DNA of 64,000 nucleotides from Sulfitobacter sp. DFL-14. Its GTDB lineage: Bacteria > Pseudomonadota > Alphaproteobacteria > Rhodobacterales > Rhodobacteraceae. This document shows, one piece after another, positions 8,613-16,985 of this stretch. The stretch lies in the NCBI RefSeq assembly GCF_003335585.1, contig NZ_QBFD01000037.1, forward strand, positions 78,196 through 142,195, in the 5' to 3' direction. The translations under genes were made by a program, and so were the position numbers. The number at the start of each line of letters is the position of its first letter. The first letter of the stretch is position 1. The notes under the pieces are model-generated. The model worked only from the letters and a program-made list of their open reading frames with translations, was not told the DNA's origin and ran no database searches.

Positions 8613-9365
8613 TCAAACGTCGGCAGGCGGCGGGTTGGGAACAGCCAGGTAATCCCGTGAAGGGATCGCAACCATCCCTTTCAGCCCCAGCGCCGCGCGG
8701 TCCGGCCCTGACAGCGCCGCCATCGCCTCGGCCACCGCATCGAATATGGCAGAACCGTCCCTGCCGCGCGCGGTGATATAGGGCAGGCCGGGCGTCGGCT
8801 CTGTCCACGCCAGCACCCGCAACTGCTCTGCACAGGGATCAAATTGCCGGATCAGCCGCCAGGTCACGGCGTCAAGCGCCGCAATATCCGCGCTTCCCCC
8901 GGCCACGGCCCTGGCGGAATTCACATGCCCATGGCTCTGGCTGCGATCCTGAAACCAGAAACCCTCTGCACGGGCTGCGGCATGTATCGCGGCAAAGCCG
9001 GATTGCGACAGGGTCTGGTTGTAGATGAACCGCGCACTGGCAAAATCGGCCAGCGCAGCGCGGTCATCCCCGGCGCGCACCACGATGGCACTGCGGTAAT
9101 ATCCCGGCGGGCACCCCGTGACGCCGAAATCCGGCGTGCCGACCAGGGTCACCTTGTCATGCAGCTGCGTCCGGTAGGGCATGCCGCAGGTCTGGCTCAG
9201 TACCAGTTCACGGTCGGTCCAGACCGCAAAGGCATCGGCGCTGTTGGACAGCGCGACCGGTGCGTCAATCCCGCGCCCGGCCAGTGCGGCGCGGATATGC
9301 GACCAGTACCGCCCCAGCGCGGCGTCGGTTTCAGGTCTGGCATACATCATCAGGCTGGCGGTCAT
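8613..9365 (-). CDS. PhnD-like periplasmic-binding-fold protein without signal peptide
   Basis: This 250-residue protein resembles the phosphate/phosphonate substrate-binding (PhnD) family: LVLSQTCGMPYRTQLHDKVTLVGTPDFG, YYRSAIVVRAGD, FASARFIYNQTLSQSG and GSADIAALDAVTW. It starts MTASLMMYARPETDAALG with no signal peptide or lipobox, so export is not evident. No phosphonate permease or ATPase is nearby. It may bind a small anion in the cytosol or be exported by another route. A conserved domain search and a check of start sites in homologues would decide. It is convergent with rsmB and divergent from the heparinase-like gene. Confidence 0.7.
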   Translation of the reverse strand: MTASLMMYARPETDAALGRYWSHIRAALAGRGIDAPVALSNSADAFAVWTDRELVLSQTCGMPYRTQLHDKVTLVGTPDFGVTGCPPGYYRSAIVVRAGDDRAALADFASARFIYNQTLSQSGFAAIHAAARAEGFWFQDRSQSHGHVNSARAVAGGSADIAALDAVTWRLIRQFDPCAEQLRVLAWTEPTPGLPYITARGRDGSAIFDAVAEAMAALSGPDRAALGLKGMVAIPSRDYLAVPNPPPADV

Positions 9366-9420
9366 GTCAGCAGGTTAACCCCGTCGCCGTCCCCGCAACA
9401 GCCCAATTGTGACCAAGAGA

Positions 9421-9511
9421 GTTTCGGGAAAATGTTGAATCGCAAATACCTTGCCACGCTTCGCGTTCCCAGGACATTTGCGATCCTTGTACTCCAACCA
9501 TTCCCCGAAAC
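9421..9511. repeat. Nested inverted repeats in a divergent promoter region
   Basis: GTTTCGGG (9421-9428) pairs with CCCGAAAC (9504-9511), and inside it ATCGCAAAT (9439-9447) pairs exactly with ATTTGCGAT (9476-9484). The 253-base gap 9366-9618 separates the divergent PhnD-like and heparinase-like genes. The repeats may form a cruciform or be operator sites shared by both promoters. Apart from them I see no clear promoter hexamers in this gap. Confidence 0.55.
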
Positions 9512-9618
9512 GCTTTATCGCGCCGATCCCGCGACGCCCTGCCAAAAAGCGGTGACACCCGCCAGGTCAGCCGCTATGCTCCCCGCAAACGCCAGCAGAG
9601 CGTCAAGGGCAGCAAATC

Positions 9619-11382
9619 ATGTTCAACATCCCCGGCCTGACCGCACAGAAAGAGCGGTTTCTCAACCGGTGGCACGCCCGTGCCGCAACCCGCACGCCTG
9701 CGCAGGTCAAGGGGTTTGTCTCTTCGCCCGAACCACGCACCATCGGCTCCTATGCCCGCGGGCGGCAGCTGATCGCCGGCAATTACCTTTTCGCAGGTAC
9801 CCTGATCAACGCGCCGGACCGTACCCTGTGGCAGCTTGAGGTGCCGGATGCGGCCTATGCCGCCGACCTGCAGGGTTTTGCCTGGCTCGACGATCTGGCG
9901 GCCGTGGGCGACGGTGCCGCGCGGCAGGTCGCGCAGCGCTGGCTGTGGGACTGGATCGGACTTTACGGCAAGGGGCGCGGTCCCGGCTGGACGCCGGACC
10001 TGACCGGCAGGCGGCTGATCCGCTGGATCAACCACGCGCTGTTCTGCCTGCGCGGGCAGGAATCCGATCAGAGCAGGGCCTTCTACCGCTCGCTTGAACA
10101 GCAGACCCGGTTCCTGTCCCGCCGCTGGCACGGTGCCGTCCCCGGCCTGCCGAGGTTCGAGGCGCTGACCGGCCTGATCTACGCGGGCCTTGCACTTGAG
10201 GGTCAGGAAACGCTGGCCGACCCCGCGATCAAGGCCCTGGCGCGCGAATGCCGCACCCAGATCGACGCCGAAGGCGGGTTGCCCACCCGCAATCCGGAAG
10301 AGCTGCTTGCCGTTTTCACCCTGCTGACATGGGCCGCCGCCGCGCTCAGCGACGCGGGCCGCAGCACGCCCAAGGATCATCTGGCCGCGATTTCCCGAAT
10401 CGCGCCCACCCTGCGGTCCCTGCGCCACGCCGATGGCGGTCTGGCCCGGTTCCACGGCGGCGGGCGCGGGTTGGAGGGCTGGCTGGACCACGCCCTTGCT
10501 GCGGCCAGGGTTCGGACCTCTCCGTCAGAGGGCCTGTCGATGGGTTATGCAAGGCTGTCTGGCGGGCGCACCTCTGTGGTGATTGACGCCGCTGTCCCGC
10601 CGAGCGGTGCCGCCTCCGGCAATGCCCATGCCTCGACCCTCGCCTTCGAACTGACCTCCGGCCGCCGCCCGCTGGTGGTCAACTGCGGATCGGGGGCCTC
10701 CTTCGGGCTGGAATGGCGCCGCGCCGGGCGGGCGACCCCGTCGCATTCGGCGCTCTGTCTCGGCGGATATTCCAGCGCCCGCCTGTCCGAGCCGGACCGC
10801 CACACCGGGCGCGAGGCCCTGATCGACGGGCCGACCCATGTGCCGGTTGAAATGAGTTCCGCAGGCGACGGCATCCGCTTTCAGGGCGGGCACAACGGCT
10901 ATGTGCGCTCGCATGGGCTGACGCTTGCCCGCACCCTGGAACTGACGCTGGATGGCCGGGGCCTCGCGGGCGAGGACATGCTGCTGGCGCTGGAGGACAT
11001 CGAGAAACGGCGCTTTGACAAGGCGCTGGACCTTGCCGGGCTCAAGGGCCTGCGCTTTGACATCCGCTTTCATCTGCACCCGGATGTGGACGCGACGCTT
11101 GACCTGGGCGGCGCGGCAGTGTCGATGGCCCTGAAAAGCGGTGAAATCTGGGTATTCCGCCATGACGGCACCCATAATCTCTCGCTGGAACCGGGCGCCT
11201 ATCTTGAGACCACACGTCTCAAACCCCGCGCCGCACAGCAGATCGTGCTGTCCGGCATGGCATTTACATATGCCACCCGGGTCAGGTGGTCCTTGTCCAA
11301 GGCGCAGGAAACTGCGATTGGCGTCCGTGATCTTTCGATGGACGACCCATTGGCTGACAACACCGAACCGGACGAACAATAG
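9619..11382 (+). CDS. Heparinase II/III family protein
   Basis: The 587-residue protein has an N-terminal helical toroid region ([17 protein letters not shown] to about 330) and a C-terminal beta-sandwich. The sandwich includes [52 protein letters not shown] and [13 protein letters not shown], as in heparinase II/III polysaccharide lyases. No signal peptide is visible, so the protein may be cytosolic, unlike secreted lyases. Related genes often lie next to purH in Rhodobacterales (from memory), suggesting a housekeeping role such as envelope glycan turnover. The substrate is unknown. purH follows after 11 bases. Confidence 0.85.
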   Translation: MFNIPGLTAQKERFLNRWHARAATRTPAQVKGFVSSPEPRTIGSYARGRQLIAGNYLFAGTLINAPDRTLWQLEVPDAAYAADLQGFAWLDDLAAVGDGAARQVAQRWLWDWIGLYGKGRGPGWTPDLTGRRLIRWINHALFCLRGQESDQSRAFYRSLEQQTRFLSRRWHGAVPGLPRFEALTGLIYAGLALEGQETLADPAIKALARECRTQIDAEGGLPTRNPEELLAVFTLLTWAAAALSDAGRSTPKDHLAAISRIAPTLRSLRHADGGLARFHGGGRGLEGWLDHALAAARVRTSPSEGLSMGYARLSGGRTSVVIDAAVPPSGAASGNAHASTLAFELTSGRRPLVVNCGSGASFGLEWRRAGRATPSHSALCLGGYSSARLSEPDRHTGREALIDGPTHVPVEMSSAGDGIRFQGGHNGYVRSHGLTLARTLELTLDGRGLAGEDMLLALEDIEKRRFDKALDLAGLKGLRFDIRFHLHPDVDATLDLGGAAVSMALKSGEIWVFRHDGTHNLSLEPGAYLETTRLKPRAAQQIVLSGMAFTYATRVRWSLSKAQETAIGVRDLSMDDPLADNTEPDEQ

Positions 11383-11393
11383 GACCCTGCCAA

Positions 11394-12980
11394 ATGCCTG
11401 ATCTCTACCCCGTGAAACGCGCCCTCCTTTCCGTATCCGACAAGACCGGCCTGGTCGAACTTGGCCAGGCATTGGCCGCGCAGGGGGTCGAGCTGTTGTC
11501 CACGGGGGGCACCGCATCTGCGCTGCGCGACGCGGGGCTCACGGTCAGGGATGTGGCAGAGGTGACAGGCTTTCCCGAAATGATGGATGGCCGCGTCAAG
11601 ACGCTGCACCCGGTTGTGCACGGCGGCCTGCTGGCGCTGCGCGACAATGACACGCATGTCGCGGCGATGAACGAACACAACATTGGCGGCATCGACCTGG
11701 TGGTGGTCAATCTATACCCCTTCGAGGCAACCGTGGCCAAGGGCGCGGCCTATGACGAGGTGATCGAGAACATCGACATCGGTGGCCCCGCCATGATCCG
11801 CTCTGCGGCCAAGAACCACGGTTTCGTCAATGTCGTCGTGGATACCGAAGATTACGCTGCCCTCATTGCAGAGCTTGAGGCCAATGGCGGCCAGACCACC
11901 TATGCCCTGCGGCAGCGCCTGGCCCAGACCGCCTATGCCCGCACGGCGGCCTATGACACCGCCGTCAGCACCTGGATGGCCGCGCAGATCGGCGAAACGC
12001 CGCGCCGCCGGACATTCGGCGGCACCCTGGCGCAGACCCTGCGCTACGGCGAAAACCCGCATCAGAACGCCGCCTTCTATACCGATGGCTCCGACCGTCC
12101 GGGCGTGGCGACGGCACAGCAGCATCAGGGCAAGGAACTGAGCTACAACAACATCAACGACACCGACGCGGCCTTTGAACTGGTCAGCGAATTCGACCCG
12201 GCACAGGGCCCGGCCTGCGCCATCATCAAACATGCCAACCCCTGTGGCGTGGCGACGGGCAAGACCATGGTCGATGCCTATACCCGTGCCTTCGACTGCG
12301 ACCGCACCTCGGCCTTTGGCGGCATCATCGCGCTGAACCAGCCGCTGGACGGCGAAACCGCCGAAGCTATCAGCGGCATTTTCACGGAAGTGGTCATCGC
12401 CCCCGGGGCCGATGCCGATGCCATGAGCATTTTCGGCAAGAAGAAGAACCTGCGCCTGCTCACCACCTCGGGCCTTGCCCCGCGCGACGCGGCGGCGCTG
12501 GCGGTGCGGCAGGTGTCGGGCGGCTATCTGGTACAGGATAAGGACGTGGGCCGGATCACCCGTGACGATCTGAAGGTGGTGACCAAGCGCCAGCCCTCAG
12601 AGCAGGAACTGAACGACCTGCTCTTTGCCTGGACCGTGGCCAAACACGTCAAGTCCAACGCCATCATCTATGTGAAGGACGGCGCGACCGTGGGCGTCGG
12701 CGCGGGCCAGATGAGCCGGGTGGACAGTACCCGCATCGCCGCGCGCAAGGCGCAGGACATGGCCGATGCGATGGGCCTCTCCGCACCGCTGACACAGGGT
12801 TCGGTCGTGGCCTCGGATGCGTTCTTTCCCTTCGCTGACGGTCTGATCACGGCGGCCGAGGCCGGGGCAACCGCCCTGATCCAGCCTGGCGGGTCGATGC
12901 GCGACGACGAAGTGATTGCCGCGGCAGACGAAGCCGGGCTCGCCATGGTCTTTACCGGCATGCGCCACTTCAGGCACTGA
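11394..12980 (+). CDS. purH: Bifunctional AICAR formyltransferase / IMP cyclohydrolase
   Basis: PurH catalyses the last two steps of IMP synthesis. The 528-residue protein has the N-terminal cyclohydrolase ([74 protein letters not shown]). It also has the C-terminal transformylase ([46 protein letters not shown]). It ends in MRHFRH, the usual C-terminus. Length is normal. lspA follows after 13 bases. Confidence 0.98.
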   Translation: MPDLYPVKRALLSVSDKTGLVELGQALAAQGVELLSTGGTASALRDAGLTVRDVAEVTGFPEMMDGRVKTLHPVVHGGLLALRDNDTHVAAMNEHNIGGIDLVVVNLYPFEATVAKGAAYDEVIENIDIGGPAMIRSAAKNHGFVNVVVDTEDYAALIAELEANGGQTTYALRQRLAQTAYARTAAYDTAVSTWMAAQIGETPRRRTFGGTLAQTLRYGENPHQNAAFYTDGSDRPGVATAQQHQGKELSYNNINDTDAAFELVSEFDPAQGPACAIIKHANPCGVATGKTMVDAYTRAFDCDRTSAFGGIIALNQPLDGETAEAISGIFTEVVIAPGADADAMSIFGKKKNLRLLTTSGLAPRDAAALAVRQVSGGYLVQDKDVGRITRDDLKVVTKRQPSEQELNDLLFAWTVAKHVKSNAIIYVKDGATVGVGAGQMSRVDSTRIAARKAQDMADAMGLSAPLTQGSVVASDAFFPFADGLITAAEAGATALIQPGGSMRDDEVIAAADEAGLAMVFTGMRHFRH

Positions 12981-12993
12981 GACGGAGGCACCG

Positions 12994-13491
12994 ATGCGCA
13001 GTTTCATCCTATTCACTGTGGTGGCCTTTCTGATCGACCAGATCAGCAAATACCTGGTCATTCACACCATGGAACTGGCGCGCATCCGGTCCATCGACGT
13101 GCTGCCGCCGCTGCTGAATTTCCGCTATGGCGAAAACCGGGGCATCAATTTCGGGCTGTTCGGCGGCGGGTCAGAGGCCAGCCGCTGGATCCTGATCGCC
13201 CTGGCGCTGCTGATCTGCACGGCAGTGACAATCTGGCTGATGCGCTCCGCCCAGCCCCGGCTTGCGCAGATCAGCGGTGGTTTGCTGGTCGGCGGCGCCA
13301 TGGCGAACGTGCTGGACCGGCTGATCTATGGCTATGTGCTGGATTTCCTCAACATGTCCTGCTGCACGATCAAAAACCCCTTTGTTTTCAACGTCGCGGA
13401 TATTTTCATCTTTGCCGGTGCCCTGGGCATGATCCTGTTCAGCGGCGACAGCAAGACCGCCCCGCGCCGCCCGCGCAAAAAACCTAAGTGA
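12994..13491 (+). CDS. lspA: Lipoprotein signal peptidase (signal peptidase II)
   Basis: LspA cleaves signal peptides of diacylglyceryl-modified prolipoproteins at the inner membrane. The 165-residue protein has four hydrophobic segments and both catalytic motifs: [15 protein letters not shown] with the first aspartate and VFNVADIFI with the second. The start is the ATG preceded by GGAGGC; an upstream in-frame ATG lies inside purH. The C-terminal tail is basic (RRPRKKPK). The next gene encodes a lipoprotein that would be a substrate. Confidence 0.96.
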   Translation: MRSFILFTVVAFLIDQISKYLVIHTMELARIRSIDVLPPLLNFRYGENRGINFGLFGGGSEASRWILIALALLICTAVTIWLMRSAQPRLAQISGGLLVGGAMANVLDRLIYGYVLDFLNMSCCTIKNPFVFNVADIFIFAGALGMILFSGDSKTAPRRPRKKPK

Positions 13492-13541
13492 CATTGCCTG
13501 CCTGCCTGCGATATTGAAGGGCAGACCCAAAGGAGACGCCC

Positions 13542-14063
13542 ATGCGCCGTATCGCTCTGATGATCCTGATCCCGCTGGCACTCTCGGCCTGTGCCAACAA
13601 GGGATTGCGTGACCTTCGGACAGAATCCAAGGGCCCGGACGAATTCATGCTGTCACCCTCTGCGCCGTTGCAGGAACCCGCCAACTACAGGGACCTGCCA
13701 CCGCCGACGCCGGGGCAGGCGAACCTGACGGACCGTTCCGCCACCAATGAAGGCGTGGCCGCGTTCGGCGGCAACCCCCAGGCGCTGCAGGGGGGCGTGG
13801 ACGGGCGCGATGGCGCCCTGGTCAACCACGCCAGCCGCCTGGGTGTGACACCGGGTATCCGGGGCATCCTGGCTGAAACGGATGCCCAGTTCCGCAAGCG
13901 CAAGGCACGGTTCACCCAGATCAGGATCGTGCCTGTGGACCGCTACCAGCAAGCCTACAAACGGCAGGCGCTGGACGCCGCTGCCGAGGCGGCCCGCTGG
14001 CGCCGCGCCGGTGCGCGCACGCCTTCCGCGCCACCGGAAGAACGGCGGTTCAACCCCAGCTAA
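13542..14063 (+). CDS. DUF3035 lipoprotein, BamF-like outer-membrane assembly subunit
   Basis: This 173-residue protein has a lipoprotein signal (MRRIALMILIPLALSAC, lipobox LSAC). The body carries the DUF3035 pattern LRTESKGPDEFMLSPSAPLQEPANYRDLPPPTPG. In alphaproteobacteria a protein of this family (BamF) was found in the Bam complex that inserts outer-membrane beta-barrels, which supports the inferred role. The Arg/Ala-rich C-terminal 50 residues look disordered. AAAGGAG precedes the ATG. It directly follows lspA. Confidence 0.82.
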   Translation: MRRIALMILIPLALSACANKGLRDLRTESKGPDEFMLSPSAPLQEPANYRDLPPPTPGQANLTDRSATNEGVAAFGGNPQALQGGVDGRDGALVNHASRLGVTPGIRGILAETDAQFRKRKARFTQIRIVPVDRYQQAYKRQALDAAAEAARWRRAGARTPSAPPEERRFNPS

Positions 14064-14152
14064 GCACAGACCAGAACTCATTTATCCGTGAGTTGCCTTG
14101 AATACGGTGGCCGCCCGCGTATCTCTCCCATGTTGTTTTCAAAGGAGCGATC

Positions 14153-15493
14153 ATGAAACGATTGCAACTTCTTGGCGCTGTTGCGGCGCTTCTCCTGCCG
14201 GGCCTGGCGCAGGCCAAGGACAACGAGGCGGTAACCACCTTTACACTCGATAACGGGATGGATGTGGTGGTGGTCGAAGACCACCGCGCACCGGTCGTGC
14301 AGCAGATGGTCTGGTATCGGGCCGGCTCGGCGGATGAACCCAAAGGGTCGTCCGGCGTGGCGCATTTCCTGGAACACCTGTTGTTCAAGGCGACCGACAA
14401 ACTTGAATCGGGCGAATTCTCGGCCACTGTCGCGGCGAACGGCGGGCGTGACAACGCCTTTACCAGCTACGATTACACCGCCTACCACCAGCGCGTCGCG
14501 GCGGACCGTCTGGAACTGATGATGGAGATGGAAAGCGACCGGATGCGCAACATCCGCCTGACGCCTGAAAACATCGCGACCGAACGGGACGTGATCATCG
14601 AGGAACGCAACCAGCGCACCGAAAGCAATCCCGGCGCGCTGATGAGCGAACAGATGAACGCGGCGCAATACCTCAACCACCGCTACGGCAGCCCCGTGAT
14701 CGGCTGGATGCACGAGATGGAGGCGCTGGACCTCGATGATGCGCTGGCCTTCTACAAGACCTATTATTCGCCCAACAACGCGATCCTCGTGGTCTCGGGC
14801 GATGTGCAGCCCGATGCGGTGCGGGCCCTGGCCGAGAAATACTACGGCGTGATCCCCGCCAATCCGGACCTGCCCGAACGCCTCCGCACCCAAGAGCCGC
14901 CGCAGACCGCCGAACGGCGGATGATCTTCCGCGATGCACGGGTGGCACAGCCCTATGTCAGCCGCTCCTACCTCGCGCCCGAACGCGACCCGGGCGCACA
15001 GGAAGAGGCCGCGGCCCTGACCCTGCTGGCCGAGATTCTGGGCGGCGGGACGACCTCCTTCCTGGCCGAGAAACTGCAATTCGACCAGCAGATCGTGACC
15101 TATTCCGGCGCCTTCTACCGGGGAGCTTCGCTGGATGACACGACCTTTGACCTCGTGGTCGTGCCTGCGGCTGGTGTCAGCCTGCAGGAAGCCGAAGACG
15201 CGATGGACAAGGCCCTTGCCGATTTCATGGAGACCGGCGTGGACGCCGAGCAGCTTGACCGGATCAAGCTGCAGATCCGCGCCAATCAGATCTATGCGCG
15301 CGACGACGCCGATTCCGTCGCCAACCGCTATGGTCAGGCGCTTGCCATCGGGCTGAGCGTGGAAGACGTGCAGAACTGGCCCGATGTGCTGGAGGCGGTC
15401 ACCGCCGATGACATCATGGCCGCCGCGCGCAGTGTTTTCGACAAAAGACAATCGGTCACCGGCTGGCTGATGAAACCGGAGGTCACGCAATGA
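14153..15493 (+). CDS. M16 zinc metallopeptidase, catalytic-type subunit
   Basis: This 446-residue protein has a signal peptide (about 1-20, LLPGLAQA) and the inverted zinc motif HFLEH at residues about 70-74. The downstream glutamate helix ENIATERDVIIEERNQR follows. This is the hallmark of pitrilysin/MPP-like M16 peptidases. It should act in the periplasm as the catalytic half of a heterodimer with the next gene, whose start overlaps its stop by four bases. Substrates are unknown; peptide or signal-fragment clearance is plausible. AAAGGAG precedes the ATG. Confidence 0.93.
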   Translation: MKRLQLLGAVAALLLPGLAQAKDNEAVTTFTLDNGMDVVVVEDHRAPVVQQMVWYRAGSADEPKGSSGVAHFLEHLLFKATDKLESGEFSATVAANGGRDNAFTSYDYTAYHQRVAADRLELMMEMESDRMRNIRLTPENIATERDVIIEERNQRTESNPGALMSEQMNAAQYLNHRYGSPVIGWMHEMEALDLDDALAFYKTYYSPNNAILVVSGDVQPDAVRALAEKYYGVIPANPDLPERLRTQEPPQTAERRMIFRDARVAQPYVSRSYLAPERDPGAQEEAAALTLLAEILGGGTTSFLAEKLQFDQQIVTYSGAFYRGASLDDTTFDLVVVPAAGVSLQEAEDAMDKALADFMETGVDAEQLDRIKLQIRANQIYARDDADSVANRYGQALAIGLSVEDVQNWPDVLEAVTADDIMAAARSVFDKRQSVTGWLMKPEVTQ

Positions 15494-16806
15494 AACTGAT
15501 TTATGGCCTGATCCTCGCGGTCCTGATGGCGCTGCCCGCCCGGGCAGAGGTGAACATCCAACCGGTCGAAAGCCCCGGCGGCTTGACCGCCTGGCTGGTC
15601 GAGGATCATTCGATCCCCTTCGTGGCGCTTGAACTGCGCTTTCGCGGCGGTGCCTCACTGGACCGGCCCGGCAAGCGCGGGTCCGTCAACCTGATGACCG
15701 CGCTGCTGGAAGAAGGGGCGGCCGACATGGATTCGCGCGCATTCTCCAAGGCCTCCGAAGCCTTGGCCACCTCCTTTGGGTTTGACGCCTCGCGCGATGA
15801 TGTCTCGGTATCGGCCCGTTTCCTGACCGAGAACCGCGCACCCTCCGTCGCGCTGCTGCGCGCCGCGCTCACCGAGCCGCTGTTCGACGAGGCCTCGATC
15901 GAAAGGGTCCGGGGGCAGGTGCTGTCGATCATCCAGTCGGACGCAAAGGACCCCGATGACATCGCGTCAGAGACCTTTGACAGGATCGCCTATGGTGATC
16001 ATCCCTATGCCACCTCACTCAACGGGACGCTGGACAGCGTCGCGGCCCTGACCCGCGACGACTTGGTTGCGGCACGCCAGGACGTCATGGCGCGGGACCG
16101 GGTGTACATCGGAGCGGTCGGCGACATCACGCCCGAAGAACTGGGCGCGCTGATCGATGAGCTGCTGGGCGATCTGCCCGAGACCGGGGCGCCGATGCCG
16201 CCACGGGCGGATGTGACGATTCCCGGCGGCGTGACCGTAGTGGATTTTCCAACCCCGCAATCCGTTGCCGTCTTCGGACAGAAGGGCATCGCGCAGGACG
16301 ACCCGGATTTCTTTGCCGCACTCCTTCTCAACCACGTGCTGGGCGGCGGGTCCTTTGAAAGCCGGCTGATGAACGAGGTGCGCGAAAAGCGCGGCCTGAC
16401 CTATGGGGTCTATTCCTATCTGGTGGCGCGCGACCTGGCGGAAGTCTACATGGGGTCGGTCAGTTCCTCGAACGACCGCATCGCCGAGGCCATTGAGGTG
16501 ATCGGCGCCGAATGGGCCAAGGCGGCCGAGGACGGCATCACCCAGGAAGAGCTGGACGCTGCCAAGACCTATATCACCGGGGCCTATCCGCTGCGCTTTG
16601 ACGGCAATGCGCCGATTGCGAACATCCTGGTGGGGATGCAGCTGCTGGGCCTGCCCATCGACTATATTGCCACCCGCAACGACAAGGTTGAAGCGGTGAC
16701 ACTGGCCGATGTGAAACGCGTGGCGGGCGAATTGCTGGACCCGGAAGGCCTGCAGTTCGTGGTGGTCGGCCAGCCCGAGGGGCTGCAATCCACCACCAGC
16801 AACTGA
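15490..16806 (+). CDS. M16-family peptidase-like protein lacking the zinc motif
   Basis: This 438-residue protein has a signal peptide (MKLIYGLILAVLMALPARA) and the M16 fold. Where the partner has HFLEH it has LMTALLEEGAADMD, so it cannot bind zinc in the usual way. It keeps the arginine/tyrosine segment SRLMNEVREKRGLTYGVYS, which in paired M16 enzymes comes from the non-catalytic subunit and completes the partner's active site. I infer a periplasmic heterodimer with the preceding protein, like mitochondrial processing peptidase alpha/beta. The four-base overlap supports equal expression. Confidence 0.92.
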   Translation: MKLIYGLILAVLMALPARAEVNIQPVESPGGLTAWLVEDHSIPFVALELRFRGGASLDRPGKRGSVNLMTALLEEGAADMDSRAFSKASEALATSFGFDASRDDVSVSARFLTENRAPSVALLRAALTEPLFDEASIERVRGQVLSIIQSDAKDPDDIASETFDRIAYGDHPYATSLNGTLDSVAALTRDDLVAARQDVMARDRVYIGAVGDITPEELGALIDELLGDLPETGAPMPPRADVTIPGGVTVVDFPTPQSVAVFGQKGIAQDDPDFFAALLLNHVLGGGSFESRLMNEVREKRGLTYGVYSYLVARDLAEVYMGSVSSSNDRIAEAIEVIGAEWAKAAEDGITQEELDAAKTYITGAYPLRFDGNAPIANILVGMQLLGLPIDYIATRNDKVEAVTLADVKRVAGELLDPEGLQFVVVGQPEGLQSTTSN

Positions 16807-16820
16807 GCGGACAGCGCCGC

Positions 16821-16840
16821 CAAACTTTTTGAAAACTCCG
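16821..16840. repeat. Chimeric copy of the downstream stem-loop repeats
   Basis: The sequence CAAACTTTTTGAAAACTCCG joins the left arm of the first hairpin at 16933-16952 to the right arm of the second hairpin at 16955-16976. The junction is in their shared core TTTTTGAAAA. It cannot fold like either parent beyond the A/T core. It looks like a deletion or recombination product of the tandem hairpins, 15 bases after the M16 gene. Confidence 0.65.
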
Positions 16841-16932
16841 TATAACATCGCGCCGCACGGCGCCCTGTCCGGAACGGGATGCCTGCCAGCCCTGCCTCAC
16901 CACCTTCACTGCGCTGTCCGCCCTTGCGCAGC

Positions 16933-16976
16933 CAAACTTTTTGAAAAGTTTGACCCGGAGTTTTTGAAAACTCCGG
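16933..16976. terminator. Tandem stem-loops between convergent genes
   Basis: Two perfect hairpins share the core TTTTTGAAAA. CAAACTTTT-TG-AAAAGTTTG is at 16933-16952, and CCGGAGTTTT-TG-AAAACTCCGG is at 16955-16976. They lie between the plus-strand M16 gene and the minus-strand ALDH16 gene. The A/T-rich inner stems supply U-runs for both strands, so a bidirectional terminator is likely. Short stems with this core recur in Roseobacter genomes in my recollection. Confidence 0.65.
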
Positions 16977-16985
16977 CGCCGGGCC

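Noticed and set aside
9574-10491. 305-residue open frame on the minus strand
   Set aside because: It lies wholly antisense to the heparinase-like gene, which has clear family motifs. The reading is an artefact of high GC content.
14078-15658. 526-residue open frame on the minus strand
   Set aside because: It is antisense to the zinc M16 peptidase and has composition typical of the reverse strand of GC-rich genes.
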